From positions 496,001 through 560,000 of the forward strand of contig NZ_LT607409.1 of the NCBI RefSeq assembly GCF_900091505.1: 64,000 bases of DNA. The letters run 5' to 3'. This stretch comes from Micromonospora chokoriensis (GTDB taxonomy: Bacteria; Actinomycetota; Actinomycetes; Mycobacteriales; Micromonosporaceae). The position numbers and the translations under genes were made by a program. Below are positions 10,378 through 19,441 of this stretch, piece after piece. Numbering within the stretch: the stretch's first letter is position 1; the number at the start of each line of letters is the position of its first letter. The notes under the pieces are model-generated. The model searched no databases, was not told where the DNA came from, and saw nothing but the letters and a program-made list of their open reading frames with translations.

Positions 10378-10866
10378 ATGGACGCGCCACGGTGGCTGGA
10401 CGAGCGGGAGGACCGCGCCTGGCGGGGCTACCGCCGGATGCGTCGCCTGCTCGACCTGGAGCTGGCCCGGGACCTGACGCAGGACAGCGGCCTCTCCGAG
10501 CCCGACTACGACGTGCTCTCCGACCTCTCGGAGTCACCGGAGGGACGTCTGCGCCTCCGCGACCTGGCCGACCGGATGCTCTGGTCCCGCAGTCGGCTCT
10601 CCCACCACCTCACCCGCATGCAGCAACGCGGCCTGGTGACCCGGGAGGAGTGCCCGGACGACGCCCGGGGCTCGATAGTCGTGCTCACCCCGGCCGGTCG
10701 GGAGGCCATCGAGGTCGCGGCACCCGGCCACCTGGCCGCCGTCCGCCGGAACCTCATCGACCTGCTCACCCCCGCCGAGATCGAGGCGCTCGGCGCGCTC
10801 ACCCACCGGGTGGTGGACCACCTGACTGGTCAGCAGCCCCGCCCACGGCACGAGCCGGTGGCCTGA
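10378..10866 (+). CDS. MarR-family transcriptional regulator
   Basis: A 162-residue winged-helix regulator. The core has LSEPDYDVLSDLSESPEGRLRLRDLADRM and then the recognition region WSRSRLSHHLTRMQQRGLV. The wing lies around ECPDDARGSIVVLTPAGREAI, which matches the MarR signature. The C-terminal dimerisation helix ends with a basic tail. The gene runs divergently from the PPOX oxidoreductase, and the double palindrome between them is the obvious operator. The stop lies one base before the GTG of the next gene, so the methyltransferase gene downstream is probably co-transcribed and coupled. Confidence 0.93.
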   Translation: MDAPRWLDEREDRAWRGYRRMRRLLDLELARDLTQDSGLSEPDYDVLSDLSESPEGRLRLRDLADRMLWSRSRLSHHLTRMQQRGLVTREECPDDARGSIVVLTPAGREAIEVAAPGHLAAVRRNLIDLLTPAEIEALGALTHRVVDHLTGQQPRPRHEPVA

Positions 10867-10867
10867 C

Positions 10868-11851
10868 GTGGATCCCCGGATCCTGCACCGGATGCGCTGC
10901 CCGGTCTGCGGCGAGCCGTTGAGCGAGACGACAGTGGGCACCGCCCGGGCCGTGCGCTGCCCGCGCCGGCACAGCTTCGACATCGCCCGCCAGGGTTACG
11001 TCAACCTGCTCGCCGGTCGCGCCCCGCACGTCGGGGACACCGCCGAGATGATCGCGGCCCGGGAGGACTTCCAGGCCGCCGGCCACTACGACGTCATCTC
11101 CGCCGCCCTCGCCACCGCCGCCACGGAGGCCCTCGGCCGTCACGACACGTCACGCCCCGCAGGCTCCGCTCCCACCGGGGCACCGGTCGCCGACCAGGGG
11201 TGTCGCCTGGAGGTAAGCAGAGCAAAGGACACCACAGCGGGGGTACGCTCCCAGCCCTCGACACCCGACGTCGACGCGTACCCCCTGGTGGTGGACGCCG
11301 GCGCCGGCACCGGCCGGTACCTCGGCGCGGTGCTGGCGGCGCTGCCGGACGCCGTGGGTCTGGCCCTGGACGTGTCCAAGCCGGCGCTGCGTCGCGCCGC
11401 CCGCGCGCATCCCCGGGCCGCCGCCGCGCTCGCCGACACCTGGCAGCGGCTGCCGCTGGCGGACGCCTCGACGGCCGTGCTGCTGAACGTCTTCGCTCCG
11501 CGCAACGGTCCGGAGTTCCACCGGGTGCTCGATCCGGCCGGCACCCTGCTCGTGGTCACGCCGGACGCCGACCACCTCGCCGAGCTGGTGGACGCGCTCG
11601 ACCTGCTCCGGGTGGACCCGGAGAAGACGGACCGGGTGACCGGCAGCCTGGGCGGGCACTTCACGCCGGTCAGTGCGACAGTGCACCGGGCGGAGCTGGC
11701 CCTGACCCGGGCGGAGGCCGCCAGTCTGGTCGGGATGGGCCCGAGCGCGTGGCACACCGATCCGGTCTCCCGCACCGCGCGACTGGCCGCACTGCCCGAG
11801 CCCGTCCGGGTGACGGTCGCGGTGCGGGTGGCCGCGTACCGACCCCGCTGA
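10868..11851 (+). CDS. RlmA-type 23S rRNA (guanine-N1)-methyltransferase
   Basis: A SAM-dependent methyltransferase of the RlmA/TlrB type, which modifies a guanine in hairpin 35 of 23S rRNA. A zinc-binding head is visible (CPVCG at 11-15, then CPRRHSFD with C31 and H35). QGYVNLL and GDTAEMIAAREDF follow, typical of the family, then SAM motif I VVDAGAGTGRYLG at about 141-153. Between about residues 92 and 136 there is an extra low-complexity stretch (11141-11275) with unusual base content that looks inserted. Without it the length would fit the family. The GTG start follows the marR stop by one base. RlmA(I) versus TlrB-like RlmA(II) specificity cannot be decided here. Confidence 0.85.
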   Translation: MDPRILHRMRCPVCGEPLSETTVGTARAVRCPRRHSFDIARQGYVNLLAGRAPHVGDTAEMIAAREDFQAAGHYDVISAALATAATEALGRHDTSRPAGSAPTGAPVADQGCRLEVSRAKDTTAGVRSQPSTPDVDAYPLVVDAGAGTGRYLGAVLAALPDAVGLALDVSKPALRRAARAHPRAAAALADTWQRLPLADASTAVLLNVFAPRNGPEFHRVLDPAGTLLVVTPDADHLAELVDALDLLRVDPEKTDRVTGSLGGHFTPVSATVHRAELALTRAEAASLVGMGPSAWHTDPVSRTARLAALPEPVRVTVAVRVAAYRPR

Positions 11852-11853
11852 CC

Positions 11854-12537
11854 TCAGGTGGAGAGGTCGACCTCTTCCCAACCCGGGGGCTCGTCGTGGT
11901 ACGGCCCGCGCAGGATCACCGCCCACTCCAGTGCCCAGCGACGCTGCCCGATCGCGTTCGCGTCGACCAGGCCCGGTGCCCGGCGGCCGTCACGTTCGGT
12001 CTCCAGGTAGGCCCAGTCCAGGCAGTAGTGCAGGTCGAGCAGAGCCGCCGCGTCCGCCGGGTGCTGCGGCGCCGTGAGGATCCGGGAGCGCCAGTGCGGG
12101 AAGGTCTCCCCTCCGGCGATGTGCGGCAGCCGCTCGACCAGCCGTTCGTCGACGGCCAGCGTCGGGTCGAGCTGCTTGCTCAACCCGAGCACCCAGGCCA
12201 GCGCGAAGAGCGCGTCGTGGTGCAGCACGAACGAGCGGTGGTCGCCCTTGCCGCCCATCACGAACTGCCACTCCGGCGGGGTCACCATCTCCACCAGGTG
12301 TGAGCCGAGCAGCCAGCTCATCGCCGCCTGCGGGGGCATCCCGAAGCACCGCGCCAGGATCAGGTGCAGGACGGCGATCCGCGCCTCGATCTCCCCCGTC
12401 GGCCGCAGGTCGATCCCGTCACCCGGCTCCCACACCAAGGGGAACTGGGCCGGCGGCAGAGGCAGGCCGAGCCGGGACAACTCCTCCAGGCTCGCCTCGC
12501 GCACCTCACGTGGGTCGGGGGCAGCAACGGTCACGGC
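11854..12537 (-). CDS. DUF4272 domain protein
   Basis: A protein of about 227 residues matching DUF4272, a soluble family of unknown function. Recognisable blocks are EIEARIAVLHLILARCFGMPP, WQFVMGGKGDHRSFVLHHDALFALAWVLGL and a C-terminal LDLHYCLDWAY with RRWALEWAV. The GTG at 12537 is preferred because AGGAAG lies 7 bases upstream. A longer frame from a TTG at 12597 exists but has no such signal. It is convergent with the rRNA methyltransferase gene, two bases apart. It lies downstream of deoA on the same strand and may be read through from it. Confidence 0.82.
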   Translation of the reverse strand, partial: AVTVAAPDPREVREASLEELSRLGLPLPPAQFPLVWEPGDGIDLRPTGEIEARIAVLHLILARCFGMPPQAAMSWLLGSHLVEMVTPPEWQFVMGGKGDHRSFVLHHDALFALAWVLGLSKQLDPTLAVDERLVERLPHIAGGETFPHWRSRILTAPQHPADAAALLDLHYCLDWAYLETERDGRRAPGLVDANAIGQRRWALEWAVILRGPYHDEPPGWEEVDLST

Positions 12538-12645
12538 GGGTCTTCCTGTCTGCTCGCGCCGGCGCAGGGCCGGTGGTCCCCCCTTGGCCTGCGACAATAG
12601 CGCTCCCAGGTCATCGGCACCATGCCCACCCCGACCCCTGTTCGG

Positions 12646-13926
12646 TCAGCCGATGCGCTCGATGACCAGCGACGTCGACGCCGGAGCGGTCGACGAGACA
12701 CGCACCGCCGTAGCGGCCTCCGCCAACGCCGCCGGGATCCGCGTCGCGTCCTCGGCACGCAACTCGTAGAGGGCGTCACCGGCCCGCACCGGGTCACCCG
12801 GCCGCTTGTGCAACACCACCCCGGCCGGCACGCTGACCGGGTCCTCCTTGCGGGCCCGTCCCGCACCGAGCCGCCACGCCGCAACCCCCATGGCGTACGC
12901 GTCGACGGCGGCGACGTACCCGTCCCGCTCGGCGCGGACCACCTCGACCTCGGCGGCCTCGGGCATCGGCGCGTCCGGGTCGCCGCCCTGCGCCCGGATC
13001 ATCGCCCGCCAGGAGTCCATCGCCCGGCCGTCACGCAGCGCCGCCGCCGGGTCGGCGTCCGGAAGGCCCGCGGCGTCGAGCATCTCCCGGGCCAGGGCGA
13101 GTGTCAGCTCCACCACGTCGGCCGGCCCACCACCGGCCAGCACCTCGACCGACTCGGTCACCTCGACGGCGTTGCCGATCGCCAGGCCGAGCGGAGTGGA
13201 CATGTCGGTGAGCAGGGCAACCGTCCGGACGCCGTGCGCGCCGCCCAACTCGACCATGGTGCGCGCCAGCTCACGGGCCTGGTCGACGGACTTCATGAAG
13301 GCACCCGAGCCGACCTTGACGTCGAGGACCAGCGCGCCGGTGCCCTCGGCGATCTTCTTGCTCATGATCGAGCTGGCGATCAGCGGGATCGCCTCCACGG
13401 TGCCGGTCACGTCGCGCAACGCGTACAGCTTGCGGTCCGCCGGGGCGAGCCCGGCGCCCGCCGCGCAGATCACCGCGCCGACCTTGTCCAGCTGTTCGAT
13501 GAACTCGTCGTTGCTGACCGTGGCCCGCCAGCCCGGGATGGACTCCAACTTGTCCAGCGTGCCGCCGGTGTGCCCGAGACCCCGGCCGCTCAACTGGGGC
13601 ACTGCCGCGCCACAGGCCGCCACCAACGGGGTGAGCGGCAGCGTGATCTTGTCGCCGACGCCGCCGGTGGAGTGCTTGTCGACCGTCGGCCGGCGTACCG
13701 CCGAGAGGTCCAGCCGCTCTCCGCTGGCGATCATCGCGGCGGTCCACCGGGCGATCTCCGGCCCGGTCATGCCGTTGAGCAGGATCGCCATCGCCAGCGC
13801 GGACATCTGCTCGTCCGCGACAGCCCCCCGGGTGTATGCGTCGACCACCCAGTCGATCTGCGCATCGGACAGCACCCCACCGTCCCGCTTGACCCGAATG
13901 ACGTCAACAGCAGCAAAACCACTCAT
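12646..13926 (-). CDS. deoA: Thymidine phosphorylase
   Basis: Pyrimidine nucleoside phosphorylase that splits thymidine or deoxyuridine to the free base and deoxyribose-1-phosphate. The 426-residue protein begins FAAVDVIRVKRDGGVLSDAQI and has the family signature SGRGLGHTGGTLDKLESIPG. KHSTGGVGDK (phosphate site) and VKVGSGAFMK are also present, and a C-terminal PYNP domain starts about residue 340. ATG 13926 is chosen because AGGAAAG lies 8 bases upstream. Further upstream codons would add an odd 13-residue leader. It follows cytidine deaminase on the same strand, with a large hairpin between them. Confidence 0.96.
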   Translation of the reverse strand: MSGFAAVDVIRVKRDGGVLSDAQIDWVVDAYTRGAVADEQMSALAMAILLNGMTGPEIARWTAAMIASGERLDLSAVRRPTVDKHSTGGVGDKITLPLTPLVAACGAAVPQLSGRGLGHTGGTLDKLESIPGWRATVSNDEFIEQLDKVGAVICAAGAGLAPADRKLYALRDVTGTVEAIPLIASSIMSKKIAEGTGALVLDVKVGSGAFMKSVDQARELARTMVELGGAHGVRTVALLTDMSTPLGLAIGNAVEVTESVEVLAGGGPADVVELTLALAREMLDAAGLPDADPAAALRDGRAMDSWRAMIRAQGGDPDAPMPEAAEVEVVRAERDGYVAAVDAYAMGVAAWRLGAGRARKEDPVSVPAGVVLHKRPGDPVRAGDALYELRAEDATRIPAALAEAATAVRVSSTAPASTSLVIERIG

Positions 13927-13982
13927 CAAAAGATCTTTCCTAGTCTGTTGCAGATCCCGACCCACGGCCGCTGACCACGTCA

Positions 13983-14056
13983 GGGCGGGGGCCGACCGTG
14001 CCCGGCGGAGGGATCAAGCCTGACCGCCCGGAGCCGGGCACGGTCGGCCCCCGCCC
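13983..14056. repeat. 24-bp perfect inverted repeat between cdd and deoA
   Basis: Perfect 24-base arms at 13983-14006 and 14033-14056 surround a 26-base loop. The stem is almost entirely G and C (it contains GGGCGGGGGCCGACCG). It lies in the transcribed gap between two salvage genes on the minus strand. It could be an attenuating or mRNA-stabilising hairpin, an intrinsic terminator without a T-run, or a mobile palindromic element. The sequence alone does not separate these. Confidence 0.75.
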
Positions 14057-14062
14057 CCAAGC

Positions 14063-14767
14063 TCAACCCCAGCGAACAGGGATCTCCGCAGGCGGCTCCC
14101 CCTCGCCGGCCCAGAAGATCGTGCCGGTCTCGTCCACCACCACGACCCGGGGCGTGCGTGCCATCCCCCAGGTGATCGCCTCGGCCGGATCATCCCAGCT
14201 CGGCGCCTCCTCCAGCACACCGGTCTCGGCGCCCGCGTCGTCTCCGGCCGAGCGCTCCCAGTAAGCCGTCCAGACCTGCTGGCCGGCGGACAGGTCCGCG
14301 TGCACGAAGACGGTGCCGCGCCCGCGCCACGCGGCGAGCCGCTCGGGGACCACCGGCACCGGAGTCTCCCCGGTGACGGCCTCCAGGTCCTCGACGCCGA
14401 AGGCGTGCGGCAGCAGCTCGGCCATCCGTAACGGGTCGCCCTTGGTCTCGATCAGGCACTCCGGGCCGCCGTGTTCCCAGAGCAGCTGCCGACAGCGACC
14501 GCACGGCATCAACGGCTCGCCGGTGGCATCGACGCAGGACAGCGCGACGAGTCGACCGCCGCCGGTGGCGTGCAGGCTGGAGACCACTCCGCACTCGGCG
14601 CAGAGCGTCACCCCGTAGGCGGCGTTCTCCACGTTGCAACCCACCACCACACGGCCGTCGTCGACCAGCGCGGCGGCGCCCACCGGGAACGTCGAGTACG
14701 GCGCGTACGCGTGCCGCATCGCGTCGGTGGCGGCGGCGCGCAACCGCGCCCAGTCAATGTCGCTCAT
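14063..14767 (-). CDS. cdd: Cytidine deaminase with an extra C-terminal domain
   Basis: Residues 1-130 form a standard tetrameric-type cytidine deaminase: YSTFPVGAAALV, NVENAAYG, CAE (C56 ligand, E58 proton shuttle) and PCGRC (C89, C92). It converts cytidine and deoxycytidine to uridine and deoxyuridine. The protein is 234 residues, about 100 longer than usual. The extra part, after about residue 135, contains FVHADLSAGQQVWTAYWERS and RTPRVVVVDETGTIFWAGEG, and I do not recognise it as a known domain. The gene precedes deoA and follows a nucleoside importer on the same strand, which fits its role. Confidence 0.93.
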   Translation of the reverse strand: MSDIDWARLRAAATDAMRHAYAPYSTFPVGAAALVDDGRVVVGCNVENAAYGVTLCAECGVVSSLHATGGGRLVALSCVDATGEPLMPCGRCRQLLWEHGGPECLIETKGDPLRMAELLPHAFGVEDLEAVTGETPVPVVPERLAAWRGRGTVFVHADLSAGQQVWTAYWERSAGDDAGAETGVLEEAPSWDDPAEAITWGMARTPRVVVVDETGTIFWAGEGEPPAEIPVRWG

Positions 14768-14850
14768 GCCGCCATTCTGCCCAGGTAGCCCAGGTCAGGA
14801 GCGAGCAGGGTGCTGCGCGCCCGGGAAGAGGCACACGGCCCGTGAGCTGC

Positions 14851-14925
14851 GTCGATCATGGAGTGGTGGTGGGCGAAAAATGTAGATTTACACGTTTTGC
14901 GCGGCACCACAGCTCCATGATCGAC
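14851..14925. repeat. Palindromic intergenic element with AT-rich core
   Basis: Arms of 21 bases at 14851-14871 and 14905-14925 (outer end GTCGATCATGGAG) are complementary except for two positions. Between them lies an AT-rich core containing TGTAGATTTACA, itself nearly palindromic, which stands out in this GC-rich DNA. It occupies the gap between the importer permease gene and cdd. The design suggests a dispersed palindromic repeat or a stable RNA hairpin. Confidence 0.7.
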
Positions 14926-14940
14926 GAACCGGTGGGCGGG

Positions 14941-16221
14941 TCAGCCCTTGATGTACGGCTTGCCGTCGGCGGCGGGTGCGCGGACCCGGCCGACCAGCCC
15001 GGCGACGGCCAGGATGGTCGCCAGGTAGGGCAGCATGGCGAGGAACTGGCTGGGAATCGAGCTGCTGATCGCACCCAGGTAGGTGGCGAGCTGGTCGGCG
15101 AAACCGAAGAAGAGCGCGGCGAGCAGCGCCCCGGTCGGGTTCCACCGGCCGAAGATCAGCGCGGCCAGCGCGATGAAGCCCTTACCGCCGATCATGTTCT
15201 TGGTGAACGAGTAGAGCGCCAGCGTGTAGGACGCGCCGCCGATGCCGGCGACCACGCCGGCCAGCAACACGTTGCGGTAGCGCACCCGCAGCACCTTGAC
15301 GCCGAGCGTGTCGGCGGCGATCGGGTGCTCGCCGACCGAGCGGGTACGCAGACCCCACCGGGTGCGGAAGAGCCCGATGTGGATCACCAGCACGAGCAGC
15401 AGCCCGAGGTAGAGGAAGATGTTGCCGCGGAACAGCGCCGGCCCGAGCACCGGAATGTCCTTCAGCAGCGGGATCTCCCAGTTGCTGAAGCGGGGCGCGC
15501 TGTTGTATTTCGCCGCGTCCGTCTGCATCAGCCGCTCGTAGAGGAAGCCGGTGACGCCGACCGCCAGCAGGTTCAGCACGATGCCCATGACGACCTGGTC
15601 GACCAGGTAGCGGATGGCGAAGACGGCCAGCAGCAGCGAGATGAACGCGCCGCCGATGGCAGCGGCGACCAGACCCACCCAGACGCTGCCGGAGATGCTG
15701 CCGAACAACGCACCGCTGAAGGCACCCATCAGCAGTTGGCCCTCGATGGCCACGTTGACCACGCCGGAGCGTTCGCAGAGCACCCCGGCGAGCGCGCCGA
15801 AGATCAACGGTAGGGCCAGGATGAACGTACCCCGGATGATGTTGACCAGCGGCATGAAGTTCTGCCCGGCCGGCGCGGCGGACACCTGCCAGCAGAGGAA
15901 CGAGAGCACGAAGGCGACGAGCCCGACGCCGAGCACCGGGAGGAACCACCGCTTCGGCACACCGGCGAGCAGCGCCGCGCCGGCGGCGATCGTGATGATC
16001 CCGAACAGGATCGCCCCGATCGTGCCGTTGACCTCCAGTGCGGCACCGGCCGCGTCGTCGCTGAGGGTGAACCGGGCCTGTTGGTCGGTGGCGAGCGCAC
16101 CGAAGAGCACCGCCGCCAGCAGGCCGAGCCCGAGCAGCGTGAGGCCGACCTTGCGGCTACGGGTCCAGAAGCCCTCGTCGACCGGAGCGACGGCGACGTC
16201 GGGGACAGCCATGGTGGACAT
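14941..16221 (-). CDS. Nucleoside ABC importer permease (YufQ/BmpC type)
   Basis: A 426-residue integral membrane permease of the branched-chain/ribose type used by BmpA nucleoside importers. Many hydrophobic helices are visible. The family block QGKG/NVAIEGQLLMGAFSGALFG follows FGALAGVLCERSGVVNVAIEG. GIGGASYTLA and KGFIALAALIFGRW, typical of the coupling region, come later. The N-terminus has an extra pair of helices. Three bases separate its ATG from the stop of the other permease gene, so the two are co-translated. Paired permeases form the membrane channel of the importer. Confidence 0.92.
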   Translation of the reverse strand: MSTMAVPDVAVAPVDEGFWTRSRKVGLTLLGLGLLAAVLFGALATDQQARFTLSDDAAGAALEVNGTIGAILFGIITIAAGAALLAGVPKRWFLPVLGVGLVAFVLSFLCWQVSAAPAGQNFMPLVNIIRGTFILALPLIFGALAGVLCERSGVVNVAIEGQLLMGAFSGALFGSISGSVWVGLVAAAIGGAFISLLLAVFAIRYLVDQVVMGIVLNLLAVGVTGFLYERLMQTDAAKYNSAPRFSNWEIPLLKDIPVLGPALFRGNIFLYLGLLLVLVIHIGLFRTRWGLRTRSVGEHPIAADTLGVKVLRVRYRNVLLAGVVAGIGGASYTLALYSFTKNMIGGKGFIALAALIFGRWNPTGALLAALFFGFADQLATYLGAISSSIPSQFLAMLPYLATILAVAGLVGRVRAPAADGKPYIKG

Positions 16222-16224
16222 GAG

Positions 16225-17601
16225 TTACCAGCCCTTCGCCAGGCTCGTCTGCAACCGGGCGGCGCGTGCGGCCCGGAGCTGGAAGATCGCCTTCACCAGG
16301 GCCGGCGCGGCGATGAAGATGACGATCAGCGCCTGGAGCACTGTCACCAGCTCCAGGGAGATCCCGGAGTACGACTGCATCCGGTTGCCACCGGCCTGCA
16401 ACGCCCCGAACAGCAGCGCTGCCAGCAGGACCCCCCAGGGCTTCACCCGCCCGAGCAGCGCCACCAGGATGCCGTCGAAGCCGATCTGCGCGACCACCAG
16501 CGGGGTCAGCGCGCTGGCGGTGGAGCCGAGCACCATGTTCGAGCCGCCGAGACCGGCCAGGATGCCGGCGAAGACCATGATCAGAATGTACGTCCGCGTG
16601 ACGCTGATGCCGGCGGTGCGTGCGGCGTCGGGGTTGGCGCCGACCGCCCGCAGCTCGAAGCCGAGCGTCGACCGGTTCAGCAGCCAGGCGACCGCCCAGG
16701 TGGCCAGCACGGCGAGCAGGATGCCGGCGTGCACCCGCAGGTTGTCGCCGAGCAGGCGGGGCAGCTGGGCGGAGGTGTCGACCGCCTTGCTGATCGCGTC
16801 GGTACGGGTCGGGTCCTGCACGCCGTTCTGCACGATCAACCAGGTGAGGAAGTACGTGGCGACGTAGTTGAGCATGATCGTGTTGATCACCTCGTGCGCG
16901 CCGGTGCGGGCCTTGAGGATGCCGGGGATGAATCCCCAGATCGCTCCGCCCAGCGCGCCGGCCAGCACCGCCACCAGCAGGTGCAGGCCGGGCGGCAACG
17001 GCAGCAGGAAACCGGCCAGCGCCGCCATGATCACGCCGATCGTGGCCTGGCCCTGCGCGCCGATGTTGAACAGGCCGCCCCGGAAGGCCAGCGCCACCGA
17101 CAGACCGGTGAAGACCAGCGGTGCCGCGTAGGTGAGCGTCTCCGAGATCGGCGCGAGCACCGGCTGCCATCCGTTGGTGCCGTTCAACCAGCCGGTGAAC
17201 GCCTCGGGGTCGAAGACCGAACCCTTGAACAGGTTCGCGTACGCCTCGCTGACCAGGGTCCAGCTGGAGTTGATCGCGTCCGACGGGCGCGAGGTGATGT
17301 ACGAGTACGTGGACAGCACCGCCGGATCGGAAATGATCATCAGCACCGCGCCGACCACGATCGCCAGCACCAGCGACAGCAACGTCACCGTGAAGGTGTT
17401 GGCCGCCCAGAGGTTGTCCAGGAAGAACCGGCCCAGGCTCGGCTTCGGCTCCGGGTCCTGGTCCGGCTTCGAGGCGGAACGGTCCGGCTGGGTCGCCACC
17501 TCGGCCCGTTCGGTGTTGCCGAGCGCGTTCTGCGCGGCCTGCGCCTCGCTCGCCGGCTCCTTGTCCGGGGAGCCCGACTGCGGGTTGGAAGCGTTGGTCA
17601 T
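16225..17601 (-). CDS. Nucleoside ABC importer permease (YufP type)
   Basis: The second permease of the importer, 458 residues. It starts with a polar 70-residue cytoplasmic stretch rich in Ala, Glu and Pro, followed by about ten membrane helices. [20 protein letters not shown] and [15 protein letters not shown] are diagnostic for the BmpB/YufP family. [12 protein letters not shown] and [17 protein letters not shown] also match. Its ATG overlaps the stop of the upstream ATPase gene in a TCAT arrangement on the plus strand, showing translational coupling. With the neighbouring permease it would carry nucleosides handed over by the lipoprotein. Confidence 0.92.
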   Translation of the reverse strand: MTNASNPQSGSPDKEPASEAQAAQNALGNTERAEVATQPDRSASKPDQDPEPKPSLGRFFLDNLWAANTFTVTLLSLVLAIVVGAVLMIISDPAVLSTYSYITSRPSDAINSSWTLVSEAYANLFKGSVFDPEAFTGWLNGTNGWQPVLAPISETLTYAAPLVFTGLSVALAFRGGLFNIGAQGQATIGVIMAALAGFLLPLPPGLHLLVAVLAGALGGAIWGFIPGILKARTGAHEVINTIMLNYVATYFLTWLIVQNGVQDPTRTDAISKAVDTSAQLPRLLGDNLRVHAGILLAVLATWAVAWLLNRSTLGFELRAVGANPDAARTAGISVTRTYILIMVFAGILAGLGGSNMVLGSTASALTPLVVAQIGFDGILVALLGRVKPWGVLLAALLFGALQAGGNRMQSYSGISLELVTVLQALIVIFIAAPALVKAIFQLRAARAARLQTSLAKGW

Positions 17602-19253
17602 GCCTTGTCCTCGCTCGCGGAGCCTGCGTCGCTCGCCGGGTCACCGTCTGCCGCGCCGGACCTGCCGGCGGGTGCGTCGGGCTGGTCGGCGGCCGGTGCC
17701 GCGACGGAGGTGTCGGCGACCGGTGCCGCGACGGCCTCGTGTGCGGCATCCGGGCTGATGCCGGCCATCAACAGGCCGATCTCCTCGCGCGGAGTGTCCG
17801 GACCGACGATGCCGATGATCCGACCGCGGTACATGACAGCGATCCGGTCGGCCAGACCGATGACCTCGTCGAGCTCGCTGGAGACCACCATGACGGCGGT
17901 GCCGATGTCCCGCTCGTGGATGATCTGGCTGTGGATGAACTCGATCGACCCGACGTCGACGCCACGGGTCGGCTGGGCGGCGATGAAGAGCTTCAGGGGC
18001 CGGGACAACTCCCGGGCCACGATCACCTTCTGCTGGTTGCCGCCGGAGAGGGTGCCCACCGCCGCGTCGGCCGATGAGGTACGGACGTCGAACTGCTCGA
18101 TCCGCTCCTTCGCGGACGCCGCGATCGCGTCCGGCTTGAGCGCCAGCCCCGCGCCGAACGGCGGACGGTCGTAGATGTCCAGCACCAGGTTCTCCGCGAC
18201 GGTGAACTCCTTGACCAGGCCGTCCACGCTGCGGTCCTCGGGCACGTAACCGACGCCCGCCCGGAGCACCCTCTTGGGCTTCCAACCGTCGATCCGGTCA
18301 CCGGCCAGGCTGATCGTGCCGGCGAGCACCGGCCGCAGGCCCATGATCGCCTCGATCAGCTCGGTCTGACCGTTGCCCTGTACGCCGGCGACGCCGAGCA
18401 CCTCACCCGCGCGCACGGTCAGGTCCACCCCGTCGACCGCGCGGACCTGCCGGTCGTCGTCGACGACCAGACCGGCCACCTCCAGGACCGGCTCGCCCGG
18501 GGTGGCCGGGGCCTTGTCCACGGTGAGCCGGACGTTGCGCCCGACCATCAGTGCGGCCAGCTCGTCGCGGCTGGCCTCCGGGGAGGCGGTGCCGACGGTC
18601 TTGCCGCGTCGGATCACCGTGATCCGGTCGGCGATGGCCTTGACCTCGCCGAGCTTGTGGGTGATGAAGACGATCGACTTGCCGGCCGCCTTGAGCGACC
18701 GCATGACCGTCAGCAGCTCCTCGGTCTCCTGCGGGGTGAGCACCGCGGTCGGCTCGTCCAGGATGAGCAGGTCGACGTCGCGGGTGAGCGCCTTGACGAT
18801 CTCTACTCGCTGCTGGATGCCGACCGGCAGGTCCTCGATCACCGCGTCCGGGTCGACCCGCAGGTTGTAGCGCTCGGACACCTCGGCGACCTCGCGCCGG
18901 GCGCGACGCCGGTCCAGGAAACCGGCGATGCCGCCCCGGGTCTGCTCGGCGCCGAGCATGATGTTCTCGGCGACGGTGAAGACCGGCACCAGCATGAAGT
19001 GCTGGTGCACCATGCCGATCCCGGCGTCGATCGCGTCGGACGGGCCCTTCAGCTTCAACGGCTCGCCGTCGACCAGGATCTCGCCCTCGTCGGGCTGGTA
19101 GAGCCCGTAGAGCACGTTCATCAGGGTCGACTTGCCCGCGCCGTTCTCGCCGAGCAGGGCGTGAATCTCTCCAGGCTCCACCGTCAGGTCGATGTGGTCG
19201 TTGGCGACCAGATCACCGAACCGCTTGGTGATGCCGCGCAGTTCGAGTCTCAG
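17598..19253 (-). CDS. Nucleoside ABC importer ATPase, two ABC domains, probable CTG start
   Basis: A fused two-domain ATPase (about 551 residues) of the sugar/nucleoside importer class. The first Walker A is GENGAGKS; the first signature region is [11 protein letters not shown] with the Walker [16 protein letters not shown]. The second domain has [25 protein letters not shown] and [17 protein letters not shown] at 19181 would place Walker A at residue 9 and cut off the first strand. The frame is open further upstream, and CTG at 19253 has an AGGAGG five bases before it, giving [19 protein letters not shown], a complete N-terminus. No ATG, GTG or TTG is in frame between it and the upstream stop. 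Confidence 0.92.
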   Translation of the reverse strand: MRLELRGITKRFGDLVANDHIDLTVEPGEIHALLGENGAGKSTLMNVLYGLYQPDEGEILVDGEPLKLKGPSDAIDAGIGMVHQHFMLVPVFTVAENIMLGAEQTRGGIAGFLDRRRARREVAEVSERYNLRVDPDAVIEDLPVGIQQRVEIVKALTRDVDLLILDEPTAVLTPQETEELLTVMRSLKAAGKSIVFITHKLGEVKAIADRITVIRRGKTVGTASPEASRDELAALMVGRNVRLTVDKAPATPGEPVLEVAGLVVDDDRQVRAVDGVDLTVRAGEVLGVAGVQGNGQTELIEAIMGLRPVLAGTISLAGDRIDGWKPKRVLRAGVGYVPEDRSVDGLVKEFTVAENLVLDIYDRPPFGAGLALKPDAIAASAKERIEQFDVRTSSADAAVGTLSGGNQQKVIVARELSRPLKLFIAAQPTRGVDVGSIEFIHSQIIHERDIGTAVMVVSSELDEVIGLADRIAVMYRGRIIGIVGPDTPREEIGLLMAGISPDAAHEAVAAPVADTSVAAPAADQPDAPAGRSGAADGDPASDAGSASEDKA

Positions 19254-19333
19254 CGCAACCTCCTGGAGTGCGAGCGATGGTGCAGCCTAGCTGCCGTCTG
19301 CCCGGCCGGAACGGCCCGGCCGACGTGGTGCGC

Positions 19334-19383
19334 GATCGGCCGCTCCGACCCCACGGTCACCCGCAGGGCCGAAGCGGCCGATC
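19334..19383. repeat. Hairpin between bmpA and the ABC genes
   Basis: Perfect 11-base arms GATCGGCCGCT (19334-19344) and its complement (19373-19383), with partial pairing continuing inwards. They lie in the 188-base gap between the lipoprotein gene and the ATPase gene. In importer operons such stems often protect or terminate the message so that the binding protein is made in excess over the membrane parts. That role is inferred here. Confidence 0.55.
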
Positions 19384-19441
19384 GGTCGTACCTGTCCCCG
19401 CCGACCCCACCGATGATCTCACCGGAGGGGCCGGCCGGTTG

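Noticed and set aside
16081..18174. A 697-codon open frame antisense to the importer permease and ATPase genes
   Set aside because: The product is a repetitive Gln/Arg/Asp shadow. The minus-strand genes have clear family motifs.
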